In this document: positions 1 to 8,652 of the stretch, one piece after another
How positions within the stretch are numbered: the stretch's first letter is position 1
Layout: each line of letters starts with the position of its first letter
NCBI RefSeq assembly: GCF_024055665.1
Contig: NZ_JAMXMC010000010.1
Coordinates: 1 to 64,000 of the forward strand
Source: Ideonella oryzae
Lineage (GTDB): Bacteria; Pseudomonadota; Gammaproteobacteria; Burkholderiales; Burkholderiaceae_C
Length of the DNA: 64,000 nucleotides
Reading direction: 5' to 3'
The notes under the pieces: generated by a model
The model's database searches: none
What the model was told of the DNA's origin: nothing
Seen by the model: only the letters and a program-made list of their open reading frames with translations
Position numbers and translations under genes: made by a program

Positions 1-168
1 CCCGGCGCCGCGTTCGCTTGGTCGTCTGTCCCAAACCCAGGCTGTGCTGCTTCATGGCCCGTATCGTCTCAGCGCTTCACGTCGGCGCCAAGCACCACGG
101 GTTGCGAGTTGTGCAGACCTTCCCTAGTCAAACGTGGCCCATGGACGAACTCTGGATTCGGCCTATAC

Positions 169-489
169 ATGACCAGTCGAATTTGCAGGAACGGTGGCAA
201 CTTTTTCATAGCGAGCGGCGACACCGGCATGCTGCTAACAGCAGGCAAGGACGGAAAGCGTTACTTTGATACATGCCTTGGTGGCACCGCCGTACGGCTA
301 AACATAAGAACTGCGAATATTGATTCTTTACGGGACGTCCTGGCTCGATATCGCGCAGAAGGATTCGAGATTCAGCAAAAATATCGAGAAATCGTAAAGA
401 TCGATCCCTCGTCTGCATCCCTGATGCTCTCTCAAGACTTCGATCTGAACCTCTGGGACCGACTTCTGACAACTCTGCGGCTCCGTTGA
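169..489 (+). CDS. Hypothetical protein, AT-richer than the rest
   Basis: A 106-residue open frame that I do not recognise. It is clearly less GC-rich than the following genes and uses codons such as ATA, AAA and TTT that are rare elsewhere in the window. The protein looks globular, with a mixed N-terminal half and a more helical C-terminal half containing LARYRAEGF and ending in RLLTTLRLR. No signal peptide or membrane segment is seen. The frame stays open upstream to a TTG at 109, and neither start has a convincing ribosome binding site, so the ATG at 169 is a guess. It may be a remnant of acquired DNA or a chance frame. Confidence 0.4.
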   Translation: MTSRICRNGGNFFIASGDTGMLLTAGKDGKRYFDTCLGGTAVRLNIRTANIDSLRDVLARYRAEGFEIQQKYREIVKIDPSSASLMLSQDFDLNLWDRLLTTLRLR

Positions 490-900
490 CGCAAGTGCGA
501 CCAGCCTCTCACTCAAGCGCCGACGCACAACGGCGCGGCTTAGCTCGAATGCCGGAGCTACAGCAGAAGTGTGCTCTTCAGTGACCTGCCCCCTTCAGTC
601 GCTGCAGTGATTCAGTTGGGGTCCTTGGGTTGAAGCCCCTGGGCTCTGGGCGGGGCACGCAAGACGAGCGGCGTCGCTCAACTGCTGACCGAGCACCATC
701 TCCGGATCCGCCCCAAGGCCGTGACCGACTTCGCCGGACGCCCGGTGGGGTTATCGCGCCGCCGACCGCCAGGAGGGACAATAGGGGCTGTTTCGCCGGA
801 CGAGGCCTTGCGGCCCGCCCGGCTTTCGGCTTTTCCGCCCCGATTCCCGCTTTTCTGGTTTGTCCGGTCCCACCGTCCCGGGCCTGCACCCGCTGCCGCC
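490..900. other. Gene-free stretch upstream of ygiQ
   Basis: About 410 bases without a gene I can support. The ygiQ frame stays open through 721-900, but that part lacks similarity to the family and is rich in Pro, Arg and Gly, as expected of non-coding GC-rich DNA. No clear promoter, tRNA or strong terminator was seen. Confidence 0.4.
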
Positions 901-3339
901 GTGTCCATCACCCTCGACGCCCCCACCTCCCGCGCACCCGCCAAGCCCAAGGCCCTGACGGCCTACCGGCCCTTCTGGGCCAAGCGCTTCGGCCCTGCGC
1001 CCTTTCTGCCCATGAGCCGCAAGGAGATGGAGCAGCTGGGTTGGGACAGCTGCGACATCATCATCGTCAGCGGCGATGCCTATGTGGACCACCCCAGCTT
1101 CGGCATGGCGGTGATCGGCCGGGTGCTGGAAGCACAAGGCTTTCGCGTGGGCATCATTGCCCAGCCGGACTGGAACTCGGCCGACGCCTTCCGTGCGCTG
1201 GGCCGGCCCAACCTGTTCTTCGGCGTGGCCGCCGGGAACATGGATTCGATGATCAACCACTACACCGCGGACCGGAAGATCCGCAGTGACGACGCCTACA
1301 CGCCCGGCGGCGCAGCCGGCAAGCGGCCCGACCGCGCCACCCTGGTCTACACCCAGCGCTGCCGCGAGGCCTTCAAGGATGTGCCGGTGGTGATCGGCGG
1401 CATCGAGGCCTCGCTGCGCCGCATCGCCCACTACGACTACTGGAGCGACAAGGTGCGCCGCTCCATCCTGGTGGACAGCAAGGCCGACCTGCTGCTGTAC
1501 GGCAACGCCGAACGGGCCATCGTCGAGATCGCCCACCGCCTGGCCCAACGCAAGCCCATCGAGAGCATCACCGATGTGCGCGGCACCGCCTTCCTGCGCA
1601 AGCCGGACGACGCCGCACTGGCCGGCTGGTACGAGATCGACAGCACGGAGGTGGACGCTCCGGGCAAGATCGACGCCCTGCTCAACCCCTACCTGACGAC
1701 CGAGGAGCAGGCCGCCGCCGAGGGCGTGGCCTGCGCCCAGGCCCAGGATGCGACGGCCGCCCCGGGTGCGGAGCCGAGCGCCCAGCCCATCCGCATCGTG
1801 CGCCAACCGCTGGCCAAGACCGAGGGCCGAGCCGTCACCACCCCGCGCGAGCGCACGGTGATCCGCCTGCCGGCCTTTGAACAGGTCAAGAGCGACCCGG
1901 TGCTCTACGCCCACGCCAGCCGCGTGCTGCACCTGGAGACCAACCCCGGCAACGCCCGGGCTCTGGTGCAGCGCCATGGCGAGGGCCCGGCCCTGCGCGA
2001 CGTGTGGATCAACCCGCCGCCGCTGCCGCTGGCCATGGCCGAGATGGACCATGTGTTCGACCTGCCCTATGCGCGCGGGCCGCACCCGACCTATGCCGAC
2101 GAACACGGCAGCCACGACGGCGCGACCAAGATCCCGGCCTGGGAGATGATCCGCTTCAGCGTGAACATCATGCGCGGCTGCTTCGGCGGCTGCACCTTCT
2201 GCTCCATCACCGAGCACGAGGGCCGCATCATCCAGAGCCGCTCGGAAGATTCGATCATCCACGAGGTCGAGGAGATCCGCGACAAGGTCAAGGGCTTCAC
2301 CGGCGTCATCTCCGACCTGGGTGGCCCCACCGCCAACATGTACCGGCTGGGCTGCAAGAGCCCGGAGATCGAAGCCGCCTGCCGCAAGCCCAGCTGCGTC
2401 TACCCCGGCATCTGCCCGAACCTCAACACCGACCACGCCCCGCTGGTGAAGATCTACCGGCGCGCGCGGGCGCTCAGGGGCATCAAGAAGATCCTGATCG
2501 GCTCGGGCCTGCGCTACGACCTGGCGGTCAAGTCGCCCGAGTACGTCAAGGAGCTGGTGCAGCACCATGTGGGCGGCTACCTGAAGATCGCCCCGGAGCA
2601 CACCGAGGGCGGCCCGCTGTCGAAGATGATGAAGCCCGGCATCGGCACCTACGATGTCTTCAAGGCCATGTTCGACCAGTACAGCGCCGAGGCCGGCAAG
2701 CAGCAGTTCCTGATCCCCTATTTCATCGCCGCCCACCCGGGCACCAGCGACGAGGACATGATGAACCTGGCGCTCTGGTTGAAGCGCAACGGCTTCCGCG
2801 CGGACCAGGTGCAGACCTTCTACCCCAGCCCCATGGCCACCGCCACGGCCATGTACCACTCCGGCCTGAACCCGCTCAAGGGCATCAGCCGCGACGCGCG
2901 CAAGGGCGAGAAGGTGGACATCGTGCGCGGCGAGAAACGCCGCCGCCTGCACAAGGCCTTCCTGCGCTACCACGACGCCAACAACTGGCCACTGCTGCGC
3001 GAAGCCCTGAAGACCATGGGCCGCGCCGACCTGATCGGCAACGGCAAGCACCACCTGATCCCGACCTGGCAGCCCAGCACCGACGGCAGCTACCAGAGCG
3101 CGCGGCGCAGCAATTCCACGCCGACACCGGCCAAGGGCGGTGCGAAGACGGGGGGCAAACCGCCGGTGAAGGGTCAGATCCTGACCCAGCACACCGGCCT
3201 GCCGCCGCGCGAGACCGGTGGTCGGCCCGCTCCGGAAGGGCGGGGCGCAGCACCGAAGTTCAGCGCCCGCGCGGGTGCGCAGCATGGCAAACCCGCTGGC
3301 AAGGCCGGTGGCCGCGGCCCCCGCAGCGGCGGCCGGTGA
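901..3339 (+). CDS. ygiQ: YgiQ family radical SAM protein
   Basis: An 812-residue protein that follows E. coli YgiQ closely over most of its length (my recollection of the family), including [14 protein letters not shown] near the N-terminus and [12 protein letters not shown]. The radical SAM cluster motif CxxxCxxC is intact at Cys427, Cys431 and Cys434 ([14 protein letters not shown]), so it should bind a 4Fe-4S cluster and S-adenosylmethionine. The physiological substrate of the family is not established. The last 90 or so residues form a low-complexity Gly/Pro/Lys/Arg tail. I chose the GTG at 901 because family similarity begins just after it; the frame extends to 721 without support. No strong Shine-Dalgarno sequence is visible. 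Confidence 0.93.
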   Translation: MSITLDAPTSRAPAKPKALTAYRPFWAKRFGPAPFLPMSRKEMEQLGWDSCDIIIVSGDAYVDHPSFGMAVIGRVLEAQGFRVGIIAQPDWNSADAFRALGRPNLFFGVAAGNMDSMINHYTADRKIRSDDAYTPGGAAGKRPDRATLVYTQRCREAFKDVPVVIGGIEASLRRIAHYDYWSDKVRRSILVDSKADLLLYGNAERAIVEIAHRLAQRKPIESITDVRGTAFLRKPDDAALAGWYEIDSTEVDAPGKIDALLNPYLTTEEQAAAEGVACAQAQDATAAPGAEPSAQPIRIVRQPLAKTEGRAVTTPRERTVIRLPAFEQVKSDPVLYAHASRVLHLETNPGNARALVQRHGEGPALRDVWINPPPLPLAMAEMDHVFDLPYARGPHPTYADEHGSHDGATKIPAWEMIRFSVNIMRGCFGGCTFCSITEHEGRIIQSRSEDSIIHEVEEIRDKVKGFTGVISDLGGPTANMYRLGCKSPEIEAACRKPSCVYPGICPNLNTDHAPLVKIYRRARALRGIKKILIGSGLRYDLAVKSPEYVKELVQHHVGGYLKIAPEHTEGGPLSKMMKPGIGTYDVFKAMFDQYSAEAGKQQFLIPYFIAAHPGTSDEDMMNLALWLKRNGFRADQVQTFYPSPMATATAMYHSGLNPLKGISRDARKGEKVDIVRGEKRRRLHKAFLRYHDANNWPLLREALKTMGRADLIGNGKHHLIPTWQPSTDGSYQSARRSNSTPTPAKGGAKTGGKPPVKGQILTQHTGLPPRETGGRPAPEGRGAAPKFSARAGAQHGKPAGKAGGRGPRSGGR

Positions 3340-3439
3340 GCACGGCGGCCTCACCCGCCTGCGACCTGCCTGCGTTCATCGCACTGGGTGCAGAATGCGG
3401 GCGGCCTCCGAAGGCCCCTTGTTCGGCTTTTCTTTCCGG

Positions 3440-3964
3440 ATGATCCGTATGCGTCACCCCATCCTGCCCCGCACCGCCCTGGTCTCCCTGCTGGGAGCCA
3501 TGGTGTTGACCCTCGCCCCGCTGGCCCAGGCCCGCACCCAACCCACTGCCGCCGCAGCGGAAGCACCGGCGCCGACGCACAGGCACGCCAGCCACCCGAC
3601 AAGCAAGCATGCGGGCCAGCGAACCGTCGCGAAGGCGCACGGCCAACAGCACCAGGTGGCCCAGGCCCATGTGCACAAGAGTGGCGTCAAGGCATCCCAC
3701 GCCAGCGGCCACAGCCATGTGGCCCAGGCGGGCAGCGCCACCAAGGCCCACGGCAAGACGGCGACCCGGGTCGCGAACAAGTCCTCGGCCAAGGGATCGG
3801 TCCACACGACCGCCCACTCGGCGCCCCACTCGGTGGCCCACAGCGGCAGCGCCCATCGGACCACGGCCCGGAAGGACGGGACCCAGCACCTGGCCCACGC
3901 CGGCAAGAGCCAGCACCGCAAAACGTCTCGCGCCACCCACGGCAGCACAACACCGCGGGCCTGA
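3440..3964 (+). CDS. Histidine-rich exported basic protein
   Basis: A 174-residue protein with a typical Sec signal peptide: a basic start (MIRMRHP), a hydrophobic core, and probable cleavage after LAQA near residue 32. The mature part is low complexity, rich in His, Ala, Ser, Lys and Thr, with about 21 histidines spread as single His or H-x-H and almost no acidic residues. It converges on the metal ATPase gene, with stop codons 12 bases apart. A periplasmic metal-binding or buffering role is inferred from composition and neighbour only. Histone-H1-like Ala/Lys-rich proteins are an alternative, but they lack a signal peptide. ATG 3449 is an alternative start. Confidence 0.75.
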   Translation: MIRMRHPILPRTALVSLLGAMVLTLAPLAQARTQPTAAAAEAPAPTHRHASHPTSKHAGQRTVAKAHGQQHQVAQAHVHKSGVKASHASGHSHVAQAGSATKAHGKTATRVANKSSAKGSVHTTAHSAPHSVAHSGSAHRTTARKDGTQHLAHAGKSQHRKTSRATHGSTTPRA

Positions 3965-3982
3965 GGCCAGGACCGCTCAGGC
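3959..3982. terminator. Small inverted repeat over the convergent stops
   Basis: GCCTGAG (3959-3965) and CTCAGGC (3976-3982) form a 7-bp stem with a 10-base loop that covers the stop codons of the His-rich gene and the ATPase gene. There is no T-tract, so a bidirectional terminator is only possible. Confidence 0.3.
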
Positions 3983-6289
3983 GTCCGGGGACGTCCCCGC
4001 GGGCAGACGGCGCAGACGCAGGCCGTTGCCCACCACCAGCAGGCTGGCGCCCATGTCGGCGAACACGGCCATCCACATGCTGGCGTGGTCGAACACCGCC
4101 AGCGCCAGGAACACCGCCTTGATGCCCAGGGCCAACGCGATGTTCTGCCACAGCACCGCATGCGTGCGGCGTGACAGCCGCACCAGCAGCGCCAGCCGCC
4201 GCGGGTTGTCGTTCATCACCACCACATCGGCAGCCTCCATGGCCACGTGGGTGCCCCCACCGCCCATGGCCACGCCGATGTCGGCCCCGGCCAGGGCCGG
4301 AGCGTCGTTGATGCCGTCGCCCACCATGGCCACCGGCCCCAGACGCTGCTGAAGCTCGCGGATGGCGGCCAGCTTGTCCTCGGGCAGCAACTGGGCCCGC
4401 ACCTCGGCCACGCCGGCCTGGGCGGCCACCGCCTGGGCAGTGCGGCTGTTGTCCCCGGTCAGCATCACCGGCGTGAGCCCCAGGGTCTGCAACTCGGCCA
4501 TGGCCTCGGGCATGCCCGGGCGCAGGGTGTCGGCCACCGCGAACAGGGCCTGGACCTGCTGATCGATGACGAGCAGCGAGATGCTGCGCCCCTGCTGCTC
4601 ATGCACCGCCATGCGGGCTTCCAGGGCCGGCGAACACAGCCTCAGCTCCTCGACCCAGCGGTGGTTGGCCAGGCGCACGATCGATCCAAGGTCCGTGCGG
4701 GCCTGCACGCCCCGGCCCACCTCGGCCGCAAAGGCGTCCAGCGCGGCAGCCCCGGCCCCTGCCACGGGAGCCGGCAGCCCCCCCGCAATGGCCTGCGACA
4801 CCGGGTGGTCGGAGCGGGCCGCCAGGGCCTGGGCCAGGCCCACCCAGGCCGGATCGGGCGTGTCCGCCAGCCATTCCTGGGCCACCAGGCGGGGCCGGCC
4901 CTCGGTCAGGGTGCCGGTCTTGTCCAGCGCCACCACACGCAGCTGCCGGGCCTGCTCCAGGAACAGCCCACCCTTGACCAGCACCCCCTGCCGAGCCGCC
5001 GCGGCGAGCGCGCTGACCACCGTCACCGGGGTGGAGATGACCAGGGCGCAGGGGCAGGCGATCACCAGCAGCACCAGCGCGCGGTACACGCCATCCAGGG
5101 GGGGCCAGCCGGCCAGCCAGGGCCCCAGCACCGCCACGGCCAGCGCCAGCACGAACACCACCGGGGTGTAGACCGCCGCGAAGCGGTCGACAAAGCGCTG
5201 GGTCGGCGCACGCGCGCCCTGGGCCTGTTCCACGGCATGGGTGATGCGGGCCAGCAGGCTGTCGTCGGCCGGGGCGCTCACGCGCAGCTCCAGCGCGCTG
5301 CTCAGGTTGATGCTGCCCGCATAGACCGGGTCGCCCGGCCCCTTGTCCACCGGCAGGCTCTCGCCGGTGATGGGGGCCTGGTTCAGGCTGCCCTGCCCGG
5401 CCACGATCTCACCGTCCAGCGGCACCCGCTCGCCTGGCCGCAGCCGCACCCGCGCCCCCACCGCCACCGCGGCGGTGGCCACGCGCTGCCACTGGCCGTC
5501 GGCCTGCTGCACCTCGGCCTCCTGGGGGGCCAGCGCCAGCAACTCGCGCACGGCGTTGCGGGCGCGGTCCACGGCACGGGCCTCGATCCACTCGGCGATG
5601 GCGTAGAGCGCCATCACCATCGCGGCCTCGGGCCAGTCGCCGATCACGAAGGCCCCGGTGACGGCCACGGTCATCAGGGCATTGATGTTCAGCCGCAGGC
5701 CGCGCAAGGCGGCCAGGCCCTTGCGGTAGGTGCCCAGGCCGGCCAGCGCGATAGCCAGCACGGCCAACGCCATGCCCACCAGCCGCCACGGCAACCCGGC
5801 CGGCGCCAGGGCGGCCAGGGCCTCCGCCGCGACGGCCGCTGCCAGGGCCCCTGCCAGGCGGGGCCAGACGCGCTCGACCGATGCGGGCGCGCCGCCATCC
5901 GGCAGGCGTTCGCCGGGCATGCCCAGGCGCTGGAGCGCGGACTCCACCGCCGGGAACAAGGCCTCGGGCGCCTGCACGCTGAGCAGGCGTCGCCCCAGAT
6001 CGAAGCGCAGGGCCCGGATGCCGGCCAGCGGCTCCAGCGCGCGGCGGATCTCGGCCTCCTCGGCGCCGCAGTCCATGGCCGGCACCCTCAGACGCAGCAC
6101 TGGACCGTCGCCCGCCTCCCAAGGCGAGGTGTCGCAGGCGGCCGAGCCACAGGGCGAGGCCGGTGAGGACCCGCAGCAGGCCGCCGTGCCGTGATCATGA
6201 CCGTGGTGGCCATGGCCATGATCGGCATGGTCATGGTGGGCATGGCGGTGGTGATCGTGGTGATCGTGGGAGGGCAGTCGCTTGTCCAT
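3977..6289 (-). CDS. zntA: Zn/Cd/Pb-transporting P1B-type ATPase
   Basis: A 770-residue heavy-metal-exporting P-type ATPase of the inner membrane. The N-terminus (residues 8-33) is a cluster of about 15 histidines mixed with Asp and Gly, followed by a CC pair and a ferredoxin-like metal-binding domain whose motif is MDCGAEE, the variant known from CadA-like pumps. The transmembrane CPC motif is at Cys412-Pro413-Cys414, the phosphorylated Asp is D456 in DKTGT, and GDGIND with the following APAL marks the hinge. CPC and MDCxxEE favour Zn(II)/Cd(II)/Pb(II) over copper. The divergent MerR gene and shared promoter indicate metal induction. The exact ion cannot be read from the sequence; cadA or pbrA would be equally fair names. 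Confidence 0.93.
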   Translation of the reverse strand: MDKRLPSHDHHDHHRHAHHDHADHGHGHHGHDHGTAACCGSSPASPCGSAACDTSPWEAGDGPVLRLRVPAMDCGAEEAEIRRALEPLAGIRALRFDLGRRLLSVQAPEALFPAVESALQRLGMPGERLPDGGAPASVERVWPRLAGALAAAVAAEALAALAPAGLPWRLVGMALAVLAIALAGLGTYRKGLAALRGLRLNINALMTVAVTGAFVIGDWPEAAMVMALYAIAEWIEARAVDRARNAVRELLALAPQEAEVQQADGQWQRVATAAVAVGARVRLRPGERVPLDGEIVAGQGSLNQAPITGESLPVDKGPGDPVYAGSINLSSALELRVSAPADDSLLARITHAVEQAQGARAPTQRFVDRFAAVYTPVVFVLALAVAVLGPWLAGWPPLDGVYRALVLLVIACPCALVISTPVTVVSALAAAARQGVLVKGGLFLEQARQLRVVALDKTGTLTEGRPRLVAQEWLADTPDPAWVGLAQALAARSDHPVSQAIAGGLPAPVAGAGAAALDAFAAEVGRGVQARTDLGSIVRLANHRWVEELRLCSPALEARMAVHEQQGRSISLLVIDQQVQALFAVADTLRPGMPEAMAELQTLGLTPVMLTGDNSRTAQAVAAQAGVAEVRAQLLPEDKLAAIRELQQRLGPVAMVGDGINDAPALAGADIGVAMGGGGTHVAMEAADVVVMNDNPRRLALLVRLSRRTHAVLWQNIALALGIKAVFLALAVFDHASMWMAVFADMGASLLVVGNGLRLRRLPAGTSPDA

Positions 6290-6295
6290 GCCCGC

Positions 6296-6326
6296 ATTGC
6301 AAACCCTGTAGCAGGTGTAGAGTCAA
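6296..6326 (-). promoter_or_regulatory. MerR-family metal-responsive promoter/operator
   Basis: Read on the minus strand there is TTGACT (-35, 6321-6326), a 19-base spacer, and TGCAAT (-10, 6296-6301). The overlong spacer contains the imperfect dyad ACTCTA...CAGGGT, the arrangement bound by ZntR/CadR/PbrR-type activators, which untwist 19-20-bp spacers when metal is bound. The predicted transcript start falls about at the ATG of the ATPase (6289), so that mRNA would be leaderless or nearly so. Confidence 0.82.
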
Positions 6327-6329
6327 GCG

Positions 6330-6812
6330 ATGAAGATCGGAGACCTCGCCGCCGCCACGGGCACCCCGGTGGAAACCATCCGCTATTACGAGCGCGAGGG
6401 CCTGCTGCCCGCCCCACCGCGCAGCGCCGGCAATTACCGGGTCTACGGCGAGGCCCATGTGCAGCGCCTGGCCTTCATCCGGCGCTGCCGCTCGCTGGAC
6501 ATGGCGCAGGACGAGATCCGGGCGTTGCTGGGGTTCCGCGACGACCCGGCCGCCCACTGTGGCGAGGCCAATGCGGTGCTGGATGCCCACATCGGCCATG
6601 TGGAGCAGCGCATCGCCGAGCTGCAGACCCTGGCGCGCCAATTGCGGGAATTGCGGGGGCGCTGCCAGGCCGTGCCGGGCAGCGAGTGCGGCATCCTGTC
6701 CGAACTGGACCAGCCGGGGGCCCCGGGGACCGGCGAAGAAGGTCTGCCCCCTCACGTGGACGGCGTGCATGGCAGGCGGACAGGCCGCCACGGCCCCGGC
6801 CACGCCCACTGA
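6330..6812 (+). CDS. MerR-family Cd/Pb/Zn-responsive regulator
   Basis: A 160-residue MerR-family activator of the CadR/PbrR type. The N-terminus has the winged-helix DNA-binding domain (MKIGDLAAATGTPVETIRYYE...), followed by the coiled-coil dimerisation helix. Metal-ligand cysteines are at Cys77 (HCGEAN), Cys112 (RGRC) and Cys120 (SECG), matching the three-cysteine pattern of Cd/Pb sensors; there is a fourth Cys at 53. The tail ends in GPGHAH, where CadR-like proteins often carry a His-rich end. It diverges from the ATPase gene across 40 bases containing the operator, so it very likely represses and activates that promoter and controls itself. CadR versus PbrR cannot be separated here. Confidence 0.9.
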   Translation: MKIGDLAAATGTPVETIRYYEREGLLPAPPRSAGNYRVYGEAHVQRLAFIRRCRSLDMAQDEIRALLGFRDDPAAHCGEANAVLDAHIGHVEQRIAELQTLARQLRELRGRCQAVPGSECGILSELDQPGAPGTGEEGLPPHVDGVHGRRTGRHGPGHAH

Positions 6813-6830
6813 AGGGGCGGCTGCCGGGCT

Positions 6831-8618
6831 TCAGCCCAGGCAGGTGCGGTTCTTGCCGCTGCGCTTGGCCTCGTAGAGGGCCTCGTCGGCCCGCTCCAGC
6901 GCCTCTTCCAGCGTCTCGCCCGGGCGATACTGGGTCACGCCGGCCGAGAAGGTGACGAACACTTCCTTGTTCTCGTGCATGAAGAGGCTCGCGCTGAGCC
7001 GGCGCTGCAGGCGGGTGAGCACCTGCTGGGCCTCGTCCACCGGCGTGCCGGGCAGCAGCACCACAAACTCCTCGCCGCCGAAACGGGCCACGGCATCCAC
7101 CGGACGCAGGGAGCCGCGCACATGCTCGGCCAGGGCCTTGAGCGCTTCGTCGCCGGCAGTGTGGCCCAGGGTGTCGTTCAGGCGCTTGAAGTTGTCGATG
7201 TCCAGCAGGCCGATGGCCAGGCTCGTGCCCTCGCGGGCGATGCGCGCCTGCTCCACCTCGAACTGCTGCATCAGGCCGCGGCGGTTGGCCACCTGGGTCA
7301 GGGCATCGGTGGCCACCTCGTCGGACAGGCGCCGCAACTCGGCCTCCAGCGCCCGCACCTGGGTCTCGAGCTCGCTGGCCCGACGGTGCTCGTCCTGCAG
7401 GCGCCCGCGGGTGGCGCTGACCAGGCCATGCACACTGCGGCTTTCGGCCACCATCTCGCGCACGACATCGGCCAGACTCTCCAGCGACTGGGCGCTCTGC
7501 ACCGTCTCGGCATAGCGCTGCATGCCATCGCTGAAGCGGCCGGTGTGCTGGTCCAGTTCGCCCAGCTCGGCCAGCATCTGCTGCAGCAGCGCCTTGAGGG
7601 CCTGGCGGGCCTGCTCGCGGTCCTGCCGCAGGGCCTGCTGCCGTGCGCGGGTCTCGGCCAGCAGTTGGGCCGCCGCCTGCACCCCACGGGCATTGGGCGT
7701 CTCGCCCAGCCGCTCCTTCAAGCCGGCCAGCTGCCCCTGGACCCAGCTTTCGTCTTCGGACAGCTCGGCCAGGCCACCCGCCAGTTCCTGGCTGAGCCGA
7801 TGCACCTGGTCCAGCAGGTGGTGCCGGTGAGCCAGCAGCCGGCGGGCCCGCCCGCACACCTCGGCCACCGCGCCCGCCAGCTCCGGCGTGGCACCGTCCT
7901 CGGCCAGACGGCCGGCCAGGCTGGCCAGTTCGTCGGCCAGGGCCGCGGCGCGCCCGGCCTCGGGCGGCAGCGCGGCCCGCACGGTGGATTCCAGCGGCTG
8001 CATCACCGACACCCAGTGGCCGTGCAGGGCCTCGCTTGTGTCCTCCGGCGCCCCCGCCGGGACATCGCCCGTCAACGCAGCGCTTGGTGCGGACTCGTCC
8101 AGGGAGGCCGGCGGCGTGGGCTCGTCGTCCAGCGCAGGCATGTCGCCGTCGGTGTCCCAGGAGCCGACCAACTGCCGCAGCCGGTGCTGCAGGCGCTGGA
8201 CATCACTGCGGCTGGAGTCCAGCACCCGCTGCAGACTCTCCTTCTTGCGCGCCACGGACCATTGCTTGCCGCTGCGCTCCAGGGCCCGGGTCAGGCGCTC
8301 GATCAGCTGGGCCCAGGCCTGGGCCTGGGCAGCGGGGCTGTCCACCACCCGGTCGGTCACGCGCTGCGCCTGGTCCCACTGGCCCTGCAGCATGGCCTGC
8401 AGCAACTCCGCGCGCTGGGCCGGGTCATCGCCAAAGCGCTGCGAGAGACGCTCCAGCACCGTGCGGGCGCGGGGCGGCAGGGTCGACACGGCAGAGCCGC
8501 ATTCTTCGGCCCAGGCCTCGGCGTAGTTCTCGGGCGTGGGCTCCAGCTTGGCCACCGCCAGGCGGCGCAGTGCGGCCTTGGCGATCTGGGCGGGTGTTTG
8601 TTCGGTGGTGGCGTTCAT
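6831..8618 (-). CDS. Diguanylate cyclase with long helical N-terminus
   Basis: A 595-residue protein, probably soluble. The first 420 or so residues are predicted to be mostly helical and coiled-coil, with many Gln, Glu, Ala and Arg and no recognised sensor domain. The C-terminal GGDEF domain carries the active-site motif GGEEF at 514-518 and an inhibitory-site RxxD (RPVD, 505-508) exactly five residues upstream, so it should make cyclic di-GMP and be subject to product inhibition. It is the last gene of a minus-strand set: it starts 34 bases after the REC-PAS-GGDEF-EAL gene. It converges on the MerR gene. Confidence 0.9.
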   Translation of the reverse strand: MNATTEQTPAQIAKAALRRLAVAKLEPTPENYAEAWAEECGSAVSTLPPRARTVLERLSQRFGDDPAQRAELLQAMLQGQWDQAQRVTDRVVDSPAAQAQAWAQLIERLTRALERSGKQWSVARKKESLQRVLDSSRSDVQRLQHRLRQLVGSWDTDGDMPALDDEPTPPASLDESAPSAALTGDVPAGAPEDTSEALHGHWVSVMQPLESTVRAALPPEAGRAAALADELASLAGRLAEDGATPELAGAVAEVCGRARRLLAHRHHLLDQVHRLSQELAGGLAELSEDESWVQGQLAGLKERLGETPNARGVQAAAQLLAETRARQQALRQDREQARQALKALLQQMLAELGELDQHTGRFSDGMQRYAETVQSAQSLESLADVVREMVAESRSVHGLVSATRGRLQDEHRRASELETQVRALEAELRRLSDEVATDALTQVANRRGLMQQFEVEQARIAREGTSLAIGLLDIDNFKRLNDTLGHTAGDEALKALAEHVRGSLRPVDAVARFGGEEFVVLLPGTPVDEAQQVLTRLQRRLSASLFMHENKEVFVTFSAGVTQYRPGETLEEALERADEALYEAKRSGKNRTCLG

Positions 8619-8652
8619 GTCGGGGCGGGCTGGCAGCGCCCCGTGCGCTGGT

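Noticed and set aside
751-3354. Long open frame on the minus strand opposite ygiQ
   Set aside because: It mirrors ygiQ codon by codon, with a biased Gly/Ala/Val/His/Arg/Gln composition and no family similarity. It is a GC-rich antisense shadow.
4247-6166. Long plus-strand frame opposite the P-type ATPase
   Set aside because: Low-complexity His/Gly/Gln/Arg sequence produced by antisense reading of a GC-rich gene; no start signal.
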